Below the pieces are notes generated by a model. That model was not told the origin of the DNA. It saw only the letters and a list, made by a program, of their open reading frames with translations, and searched no databases. A DNA stretch of 64,000 nucleotides from a marine gamma proteobacterium HTCC2143 (GTDB taxonomy: Bacteria > Pseudomonadota > Gammaproteobacteria > Pseudomonadales > Dasaniaceae): contig AAVT01000001.1 of NCBI GenBank assembly GCA_000169075.1, forward strand, positions 633,201 through 697,200, read 5' to 3'. Position numbers and translations under genes: made by a program. Position 1 is the first letter of the stretch, and each line of letters begins with the position of its first letter. Positions 57,823-64,000 of this stretch are shown in pieces.

Positions 57823-58563
57823 ATGACCGATATCAAACATCAAGGATTGCAATTTACCCTAGACTGGCGAGCCAGTCTTTTAGTTTTAATGCTTTTACCG
57901 CTGCTGCTGTCGCTGGGTTTTTGGCAGCTCGAACGTGCGGATGAAAAACGGGTTTTGCAGGAGCTGTTTCAACAACGCCAAAGCGCTGGACCTATTGCGA
58001 TCGAAGAGCTTTCAGAAAACCAAGATTTACGTTATCAGCCGCTAACTTTGCGAGGAAAGTATATCAATGAAAAATCTCTGTTTTTAGACAACAGAATTTA
58101 TCAAGGTCGCTTTGGTTATGAGATAATAACACCGTTCAGGCCTGTCCGTAGTGACGATGTTGTGTGGGTTAATCGTGGGTGGATTGCAGGGGACGTTTCT
58201 CGAAGAACACTGCCTAAAATCGATCCGATTGTTGGCGAAGTTGAGCTGTTAGCTAATGTTTATGTTTCTCAGGGTGACGTTCTGATGCTGGCCGAGGAAG
58301 AAAAAATACGCTGGATGGGTGTTGTGCAGGCTATTAATTTCGAGAAGCTGTCGCAAAAGTTTGATCAGCGCCTCTTTCCACATATGGTGAGGTTATCATC
58401 GGAGTCTCCCGGAAGTTATCAGCCCAATTGGGTGGTGGTTAACTTGCAGCCGGAAAAACACGTTGGCTATGCGGTGCAATGGTTTGCAATGAGCGTGACG
58501 TTGCTATTGATTGCTTTTTTGGCCAATACAAATTGTTGGGCCCTAATTAAAGGCCGCAAGTAG
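57823..58563 (+). CDS. surf1: SURF1-family cytochrome oxidase assembly protein
   Basis: A 246-residue inner-membrane protein aiding heme A insertion into subunit I. It has an N-terminal helix (about 18-34), then GFWQLERADEKRVL. The family signature RYQPLTLRGKYINEKSLFLDNRIYQGRFGYEIITP and WVNRGWIAGD follow. A C-terminal helix (about 221-238) closes it. It starts the second part of the oxidase operon. Confidence 0.95.
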   Translation: MTDIKHQGLQFTLDWRASLLVLMLLPLLLSLGFWQLERADEKRVLQELFQQRQSAGPIAIEELSENQDLRYQPLTLRGKYINEKSLFLDNRIYQGRFGYEIITPFRPVRSDDVVWVNRGWIAGDVSRRTLPKIDPIVGEVELLANVYVSQGDVLMLAEEEKIRWMGVVQAINFEKLSQKFDQRLFPHMVRLSSESPGSYQPNWVVVNLQPEKHVGYAVQWFAMSVTLLLIAFLANTNCWALIKGRK

Positions 58564-58589
58564 AACTAATTTTAAAGTGAGTATATTAC

Positions 58590-59234
58590 GTGCCAGATTC
58601 AAAAGATCAGTCAGACAATGACCAGTTGCAAACAAGGAAAAATCGGAAAGTTATATTAGCTATTTTCGGTATCCCTGTGGCTATAATGCTGTTTTCTTCT
58701 TTGCTTTATTTCCTGGTCGAGACCCGGACAGTCGACTTGGGTACTGTTAACAATGGAGTGCTCGTGGTCCCCCCTCTGCAGCTTGCAGAGCTGCCTCTGG
58801 CGACAATAGACGGCCAAACTTTTGATTACAGTAAACCAGAACCTAAATGGGCCTTCGTAGTTATCGGCGACAGCGCTTGCGTCGATAGTTGTGAGCGTAT
58901 GTTGTATATAGCCCGACAAAGTATCATCGCGCTGGCAAAAAGAATGAACCGCGTACGTTTGTTGTATATTACGACCGATGGTGCCGTTAGCAGCGAGTTC
59001 CAGCAACGGATCGATCGAGAATACATTGGCATGGATGTATTGGCCCTAAATCGCGATGTGATTGAGGACCTCTTTTCTGCAAGTGATGTGAACCCTTTTG
59101 CAGACAATACGTTTTACGTTGTGGATCAGCACGGCTGGTTGATGATGCACTACCAAGTCCAGGATACCGAGCAAAATACACTTAATGATTTGGGCAAGGC
59201 CGTAGTTCGTGATATGAAGCGGCTACTCAAGTAA
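58590..59234 (+). CDS. SCO/thioredoxin-like membrane-anchored protein in the oxidase cluster
   Basis: A 214-residue protein with GTG start, one N-terminal membrane helix (about 19-45) and a periplasmic thioredoxin-like domain. IGDSACVDSCERMLYIARQ carries a CxxxC pair like the CPxVCP site of SCO copper proteins. It lacks the Pro residues, and the later His of SCO proteins cannot be assigned with confidence. FYVVDQHGWLMMHYQVQD resembles the end of the SCO fold. Pseudomonas has a similar unnamed gene at this place. A copper-delivery or thiol-redox role in oxidase assembly is inferred. Confidence 0.75.
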   Translation: MPDSKDQSDNDQLQTRKNRKVILAIFGIPVAIMLFSSLLYFLVETRTVDLGTVNNGVLVVPPLQLAELPLATIDGQTFDYSKPEPKWAFVVIGDSACVDSCERMLYIARQSIIALAKRMNRVRLLYITTDGAVSSEFQQRIDREYIGMDVLALNRDVIEDLFSASDVNPFADNTFYVVDQHGWLMMHYQVQDTEQNTLNDLGKAVVRDMKRLLK

Positions 59235-59256
59235 CAGTAATACGGAGTAATTATTT

Positions 59257-60474
59257 ATGTCTTTGTTTAATGCTTCTGAATTTCGTTTACCGGGCTTCAA
59301 ACTAGCTGTTTCCAGTTGTTTGTTTGCGGTGATAGTTTTGGGCATGGGAGCGTTTACTCGCTTGGCTGATGCCGGCCTTGGTTGTCCGGACTGGCCTGCC
59401 TGTTATGGTCATGTATTGTGGCCCACTAATAGTGAAGAAGTCGCCATCGCTAATCAGGCCTATCCCGATGCGCCCGTAGAGCACGACAAAACTTGGCCAG
59501 AAATGGTACATCGTTATGTTGCGCAAGCGCTGGGTTACTTCACTATCGCATTATTTACGATTGCGGTGTTACGCCGAAAGCAGCCTCAGCCTGTTGCCGT
59601 TGTCAGTGGCTTATTAACCGTCAATATTTTGATGACTGTGCTTACTGCCATCGTCGGAGTCTCTATGGAGCCTTATGCCGTTGCTTCGGTAGCAGTGACT
59701 CTATTTGTGTTAGCCTATTTGGGCATCAAAAACGGTGTTTCGGACGTCCCTTTTAAGCTCCCTGCCTTGATTCTTGCGTTTATAATCCTACAAGGCCTTT
59801 TCGGTATGTGGACGGTAACGCTAAAACTTTGGCCACAAGTTGTAACGTCACATTTGCTGGGCGGCTTTACCACGTTTAGTTTACTGTGGTTGTTAATGCT
59901 TAGACTCAATAATCGTGTTTGGCACCTCTCAAAAACCGATCTTCAGCAATTAACCTCGTTGCGACCTTTGGTTGTAGGTGGTTTGATTATCGTGTTTCTG
60001 CAGATCGCGCTAGGAGGTTGGACTACGTCAAATTATGCGGCAGTTGCCTGCCCCGACTTACCAACTTGCCAGCAGCAGTGGATGCCAGCGATGGACTTTG
60101 AGCAGGGTTTCAACATTACTCAACATATCGGGCCCAATTATTTGGGTGGTACCATGAACAATGAGGCGCGGATTGCGATTCATTTCAGTCATCGAGTTGG
60201 TGCAATTATCACGTCGGCGTACTTGATTGCTCTGGTTGTGTTGCTGTTCAAATCGGTGTCTGTTCGACAGGTGCGGACTCTCGGTAAAGTTATTCTAGGT
60301 GTTTTAGCGCTGCAAGTCGGCTTGGGTCTAGGTAACATTATCTTTCAGTTCCCTGTTTCTGTCGCTGTTGCTCACAATTTAGTGGGTGCATTTCTTTTAG
60401 TAACTTTGGTGACTTTAAATCATCGCGTTTTTACTGCCCGGTTAGTTGATAGCCCCACCACCGAGAACCTTTAG
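59257..60474 (+). CDS. ctaA: Heme A synthase (CtaA/Cox15)
   Basis: Oxidises the heme O methyl group to give heme A. The 405 residues form about eight helices in two halves. Signature regions are VLGMGAFTRLADAGLGCPDWPACYG (paired cysteines), EMVHRYVAQALGY, the second ALGGWTTSNYAAVACPDLPTCQ and IHFSHRVGAIITSAYL. The two Cys pairs and His residues are complete. GGAG precedes the ATG. cyoE follows 2 bp later. Confidence 0.95.
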   Translation: MSLFNASEFRLPGFKLAVSSCLFAVIVLGMGAFTRLADAGLGCPDWPACYGHVLWPTNSEEVAIANQAYPDAPVEHDKTWPEMVHRYVAQALGYFTIALFTIAVLRRKQPQPVAVVSGLLTVNILMTVLTAIVGVSMEPYAVASVAVTLFVLAYLGIKNGVSDVPFKLPALILAFIILQGLFGMWTVTLKLWPQVVTSHLLGGFTTFSLLWLLMLRLNNRVWHLSKTDLQQLTSLRPLVVGGLIIVFLQIALGGWTTSNYAAVACPDLPTCQQQWMPAMDFEQGFNITQHIGPNYLGGTMNNEARIAIHFSHRVGAIITSAYLIALVVLLFKSVSVRQVRTLGKVILGVLALQVGLGLGNIIFQFPVSVAVAHNLVGAFLLVTLVTLNHRVFTARLVDSPTTENL

Positions 60475-60476
60475 CA

Positions 60477-61388
60477 ATGTCTGAATCAGTAATGTCTTCT
60501 CCAGAGCCGCAACCTCGCTGGCGCGACTACTATGAGCTGACCAAGCCAAATGTGGTTTATTTGATGTTACTGACATCAGCCATTGGTATGTTCATGTCCG
60601 TTCCTGGGATCGTACCTTTAGATATTTTAATTCTTGGTAATTTAGGTATTGGTCTGTGTTCGGCTTGTGGTGCGGTGGTCAATCACCTGGTAGACCAGCG
60701 TATTGACGCGCTGATGGCAAGGACTAATAAGCGCCCTGTCGCTCAGGGACGTATCAGTCAAATTCAGGCCGGAATTTTTGCCGCTGTTCTCGGTGTGACC
60801 GGAATGGCTATTCTGTTAATCGCAATTAACCAGTTAACAGCGTGGTTAACGTTGTTTTCGCTAATTGGTTATGCCGTTATATATACGCTCTGGCTAAAAC
60901 GAGCAACGCCGCAGAACATTGTCATTGGCGGGTTGCCTGGTGCTGCCCCGCCACTATTAGGATGGACCAGTGTTACCAATGAAATTCACGGACACGCCCT
61001 ACTTCTGGTGCTGATCATCTTTGCTTGGACGCCACCACATTTTTGGGCGTTGGCGATAAATCGACGTGAAGATTATGCTCGTGCAGCTATCCCTATGCTG
61101 CCGGTAACGCATGGCGTTGAATACACCTCACTGCATATAGTCCTGTACACCTTTATTCTGATTGCGGCCAGTTTGTTGCCATTTGCTACGGGTATGTCAG
61201 GGCTACTGTATTTAGTAGGTGCAGTAGTGCTCGGAAGCATCCATCTTTATTGGTCGGTTCAAATAATGAGAGGTAATCCAACCGCACCGATGGCGACGTT
61301 TAAGTTTTCGATTATTTATTTGATGGCAATTTATATGATCATGCTAATTGACCACTACGTTTCCCCTGCCCTATTTGCGAATGGCTGA
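60477..61388 (+). CDS. cyoE: Protoheme IX farnesyltransferase (heme O synthase, CtaB/CyoE)
   Basis: Adds the farnesyl tail to heme b, the step before heme A synthase. The 303 residues have about nine helices. The prenyl-PP/metal motif is NHLVDQRIDALMARTNKRPVAQGR (Asp-rich loop 1), with YTLWLKRATPQNIVIGGLPGAAPPLLGW and FAWTPPHFWALAINRREDY. It lies between ctaA and sco; synteny favours the ctaB name. Confidence 0.96.
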   Translation: MSESVMSSPEPQPRWRDYYELTKPNVVYLMLLTSAIGMFMSVPGIVPLDILILGNLGIGLCSACGAVVNHLVDQRIDALMARTNKRPVAQGRISQIQAGIFAAVLGVTGMAILLIAINQLTAWLTLFSLIGYAVIYTLWLKRATPQNIVIGGLPGAAPPLLGWTSVTNEIHGHALLLVLIIFAWTPPHFWALAINRREDYARAAIPMLPVTHGVEYTSLHIVLYTFILIAASLLPFATGMSGLLYLVGAVVLGSIHLYWSVQIMRGNPTAPMATFKFSIIYLMAIYMIMLIDHYVSPALFANG

Positions 61389-62070
61389 CACTGTTATGAC
61401 TAATGCTAAAAAAAACGACGTACCTCCTGTACAAAAACGCGGTATATATCTGACGGTTGGCATTGCGCTCTTATTCGTTGCAGTGATACTCGGAATCTTT
61501 ATCCACGGCATGACCAGACCTCAAATCCTTAGCGATGCTGACCTGAAAGCTAAAGGGACTTTTCTGTTTGATAATCCCAGATCGTTCAAGCCATTTTCGT
61601 TAGTCGATTATAATAACCAGTCGTTTTCACCAGAAAATTTGCAGGGTAAATGGTCTCTGGTCTTCTTTGGCTTTACGTTTTGCCCAGATGTTTGTCCGAC
61701 GACATTGGCGTTGCTTAACCGTTTTTATCAGCAGCAACAGGAAGCGGGCATGGCGGAGGATTTGCAGATAATTCTGGTCAGTGTTGACCCGGGCCGTGAC
61801 ACACCGGAAAAACTCTCTCTCTACGTAAAGTATTTTAATCCGGAATTTCTCGGAGTAACCGGCGAGTTTCTGGATTTACACCGTTTTGCAACACAACTAA
61901 ATATCCCCTTTAGCAAGGTTCCAGGGGGCGGTGAAAACTATACTGTTGAGCACGGCGGTAATGTTGCCATCATTAATCCTAATGGGCATTACATTGGGTT
62001 TTTTCGTGCACCACTGACGTTAGGTAAATTCAATATTGGGTATGAGTCGATTCGTGCAACCCGAGATTAG
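61381..62070 (+). CDS. sco: SCO1/SenC copper chaperone
   Basis: Membrane-anchored copper protein that metallates the CuA site of subunit II. The 229 residues have an N-terminal helix (about 17-40) and the thioredoxin fold with FFGFTFCPDVCPTTLALL (copper Cys pair). The later HGGNVAIINPNG has the conserved His. ATG 61381 overlaps the cyoE end by 8 bases; ATG 61396 is an alternative. It ends the oxidase cluster. Confidence 0.95.
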   Translation: MADTVMTNAKKNDVPPVQKRGIYLTVGIALLFVAVILGIFIHGMTRPQILSDADLKAKGTFLFDNPRSFKPFSLVDYNNQSFSPENLQGKWSLVFFGFTFCPDVCPTTLALLNRFYQQQQEAGMAEDLQIILVSVDPGRDTPEKLSLYVKYFNPEFLGVTGEFLDLHRFATQLNIPFSKVPGGGENYTVEHGGNVAIINPNGHYIGFFRAPLTLGKFNIGYESIRATRD

Positions 62071-62144
62071 AAAAAGAAATTGGCCGATCAGGATGATATA
62101 GGCTGGTACAGACTAGATAGAGACATATCTAGGTTCATATGAAA

Positions 62145-62178
62145 CAAAAGAACCCGGTTCCAGAGATGGAGCCGGGCG
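62145..62178 (-). terminator. Intrinsic terminator of the small exported-protein gene
   Basis: CCCGGTTCCA and TGGAGCCGGG pair around a GAGA loop (62153-62176). On the minus strand the stem is followed by TTCTTTTGTTTC, so it terminates the leftward gene that ends at 62186. It may also catch readthrough from sco. Confidence 0.75.
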
Positions 62179-62185
62179 TTAACAG

Positions 62186-62446
62186 TTACTTAATTGCATA
62201 CTCTAATTCCCGTGCAATTTTATCTTCAAGCTGTTTTTCCATGCCTATGGAAATGAGCTCAACGGATTTTGCAATCTTCATATCAACCTGTTCTGCAAGA
62301 GTAATACTGTTGATTGCTGAAGCAGGCTTTGACCATAAAACGGTTGCGCTGCTACTCATTGCTAACATCAGGTTGGGTGGTTCCTCAGCATTTGCTGCGC
62401 CGCTGAAAAATCCCAGAAAGATTGCCAGGATTGCTGCATTTTTCAT
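62186..62446 (-). CDS. Small exported protein, unknown
   Basis: An 86-residue protein with a clear signal peptide (MKNAAILAIFLGFFSGAANA, cleavage after residue 20). A mature part of about 66 residues follows, Ala/Ser-rich and ending in a charged amphipathic helix (VELISIGMEKQLEDKIARELEYAIK). Mature function is unknown. Its own terminator follows. The start ATG 62446 is preceded by AGGAG on the minus strand (AATTAGGAGAGAAAA). Confidence 0.65.
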   Translation of the reverse strand: MKNAAILAIFLGFFSGAANAEEPPNLMLAMSSSATVLWSKPASAINSITLAEQVDMKIAKSVELISIGMEKQLEDKIARELEYAIK

Positions 62447-62903
62447 TTTTCTCTCCTAATTAACTAACATACGTTGTGATTTAAGTGGTCTGTTTTCTTA
62501 AATACGTAACTTTGTTACCGTTACGGGACTAATAGTAACATATATCTCCGGGCCGTCCAGTTTTTTGCCAAAATAAGTGTTACATCTGCGTAACATTCCG
62601 AGGAGTATAAGTTAGATTTACGGATTTGTTTTACTTTAAGTATATGTTTTATATCGGTTAAATAGAAAAGTAACAGTTTTTAATAAAAGTAACAAAATTT
62701 CTGGGAGCTATAATTTATTTGTTACTTCCGGAGATAAGGGCATCATTCGGTGTGAGGCTCGTAATCGGTGTCGAAGTATCATTATTCCTCAGATGCTATC
62801 GTTCTAAAGTCTCTTCACTTGCTTGCAGTAATCGTGGCGAGGATAATAGGGTCGATTACAGCCGAGCATCTATCCAGACCATCAACTTAAGAACCGCATT
62901 TTT
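62447..62903. promoter_or_regulatory. Divergent gap before polA with a cluster of GTAAC/GTTAC motifs
   Basis: No gene in 457 bp. GTAAC or GTTAC occurs at 62506, 62514, 62520, 62535, 62579, 62590, 62670, 62689 and 62721: nine in about 220 bp. Some are paired as inverted repeats (GTAAC-TTT-GTTAC at 62506-62518 and GTTAC-6-GTAAC at 62579-62594). TATAAT at 62709-62714 may be a -10 for polA, leaving a leader of about 190 nt. Confidence 0.55.
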
Positions 62904-64000
62904 ATGATTGAAGACAGCGTAGCGCCCATCGTATTGGTCGATGGATCCTCGTATTTATACCGGGCGTATCATGCCTTGCCGCCACTCACTAACTCTAAGG
63001 GTCAAGCCACTGGTGCGGTGAAAGGCGTTATCAACATGATTAGGCGGTTGCTAAAGGATCATCCGGGTAGTCCCTCTGTGGTGATTTTTGATGCTAAGGG
63101 GAAAACCTTTCGTGACGACATTTACCCTGAATATAAAGCCCATCGACCACCTATGCCCGACGATCTGCGAGAGCAAATCGAGCCGATCCATAACATCATC
63201 AAGGCAATGGGGTTACCATTAATTATTATTGATGGGGTAGAGGCAGACGACGTCATTGGCACCTATGCCAGGCAGGCAACGGAGCAAGGGCTTGATGTCA
63301 TTGTTTCAACGGGTGACAAGGATATGGCGCAGCTGGTGAATAAACACATTACGCTGGTCAACACAATGAACGACACCGTCATGGATGAAGAGGGCGTACT
63401 TGTTAAATTTGGTATCCCGCCTTCCTTGATTATCGATTATCTAGCATTAATTGGTGACAAGGTTGACAATATTCCTGGCGTTGCAGGGGTCGGAGAGAAG
63501 ACTGCACTGGGGTTGTTACAGGGCATCGGTAGTATTGATGAGATTTTTGCTAATCTGGATAAGGTGCCCGAACTTCCGATACGGGGTGCTAAAACCTTGT
63601 CGGCTAAACTGGAGAAGGAAAAGGAAGTCGCCTACCTCTCTTATGAGCTCGCCACCATAAAATTGGACGTTGATCTGCCTGACTCTATAGAAAGCCTCGC
63701 TATGGTTGAGCCTGATAGTGAGTTACTGCTCACTTACTTTGAGGACATGGAATTTAAATCTTGGGTAGAAGATTTGGAAAAAGGCGGTAGTGGGCTTCCT
63801 CCGCCGGCGGTTGCGGTTTCGAGCGAGGCGATTGCTGAGCCCCCGACTCCACCAGCTTGTGTAGATTATCAGTTGGTGTTAACCGAACATGATTTCTCCC
63901 GATGGCTTACGAAGCTGGAAGCGGCGCCCTATTTTGCTTTCGATACAGAAACCACCAGCCTGAATTATATGGAAGCAAGGGTTGTCGGTGTTTCCTTTGC
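62904..64000 (+). CDS. polA: DNA polymerase I, 5' part (gene continues beyond the window)
   Basis: 365 codons are present of about 900. The N-terminal 5'-3' exonuclease domain (about 8-290) has VDGSSYLYRAYHALPPL, VEADDVIGTYAR, TGDKDMAQLV and GDKVDNIPGVAGVGEKTA. After a Pro-rich linker (about 295-315) a 3'-5' exonuclease domain begins, with FDTETTSLNY retaining the Asp-x-Glu metal site, so proofreading is probably active. ATG 62904 is used; it lacks a strong ribosome-binding site. The role is Okazaki-fragment processing and repair. Confidence 0.96.
   Translation, partial: MIEDSVAPIVLVDGSSYLYRAYHALPPLTNSKGQATGAVKGVINMIRRLLKDHPGSPSVVIFDAKGKTFRDDIYPEYKAHRPPMPDDLREQIEPIHNIIKAMGLPLIIIDGVEADDVIGTYARQATEQGLDVIVSTGDKDMAQLVNKHITLVNTMNDTVMDEEGVLVKFGIPPSLIIDYLALIGDKVDNIPGVAGVGEKTALGLLQGIGSIDEIFANLDKVPELPIRGAKTLSAKLEKEKEVAYLSYELATIKLDVDLPDSIESLAMVEPDSELLLTYFEDMEFKSWVEDLEKGGSGLPPPAVAVSSEAIAEPPTPPACVDYQLVLTEHDFSRWLTKLEAAPYFAFDTETTSLNYMEARVVGVSF

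Overview
The window is the replication-origin neighbourhood of a gammaproteobacterial chromosome. Gene content and order resemble the origin region of Pseudomonas and its marine relatives (Cellvibrionales/Spongiibacteraceae-like). This placement is an inference from protein similarity and synteny remembered from that group; no search was run. Evidence for it: leftward rpmH-rnpA-yidD-yidC-mnmE-mnmG facing rightward dnaA-dnaN-recF-gyrB; plsC-gmhB-glyS-glyQ; trkH-trkA-rsmB-fmt-def facing a LysM gene and dprA; hemF-aroE; cytochrome c4/c5 next to engB; a complete aa3-type cox assembly cluster; and polA.

Layout. Bases 1-6355 hold the leftward ribosome/tRNA-modification/membrane-insertion block: mnmG (3' end beyond the window), mnmE, yidC, yidD, rnpA and rpmH. 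Two non-coding stretches, 1793-2403 and 6356-6904, both combine AT-rich DNA with DnaA boxes. The second lies at the strand switch next to dnaA and is the better oriC candidate. Bases 6905-13104 are dnaA, dnaN, recF and gyrB. recF carries two perfect copies of the 16-bp parS centromere TGTTCCACGTGGAACA.

Bases 13105-27820 are an accessory block between gyrB and plsC, which lie close together in Pseudomonas. It contains mostly single-gene units: a hotdog thioesterase, a secreted cupin, a GNAT acetyltransferase, small membrane proteins, a DUF1289 protein, an orphan sensor kinase, an aminoglycoside/ecdysteroid-type phosphotransferase, an amidohydrolase, a ubiG-coq7 pair, a phytanoyl-CoA dioxygenase with a strong operator-like palindrome, a decayed M48 metallopeptidase pseudogene, a quinone oxidoreductase, a glutathione transferase and an unknown protein. 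Long non-coding gaps and a pseudogene mark this block as evolutionarily fluid.

Bases 27821-45536 return to conserved core genes: lysophospholipid acyltransferase, heptose bisphosphatase, glycyl-tRNA synthetase, an LpxL-type acyltransferase, djlA, a rhodanese lipoprotein, a methyltransferase, trkH/trkA, rsmB/fmt/def, LysM protein, dprA, purE, tsaC, hemF; aroE follows to 46404. After an alkyl-DNA repair gene (ogt) come dsbA, cytochromes c4 and c5, engB, an unknown protein and a MATE transporter. Bases 53082-62070 form the cytochrome c oxidase cluster coxB-coxA-ctaG-coxC-(DUF2909, opposite strand)-surf1-SCO-like-ctaA-cyoE-sco: structural subunits, heme A synthesis and copper delivery together. 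The window ends in polA, whose upstream gap contains an unusual cluster of GTAAC/GTTAC motifs.

No CRISPR array, intact insertion sequence, rRNA or tRNA gene was seen. The most interesting signals are regulatory or architectural: the parS pair in recF, the two DnaA-box clusters, the palindrome before the phytanoyl-CoA dioxygenase gene, the GTAAC cluster before polA, and the M48 pseudogene. No wholly new multi-gene system could be supported.
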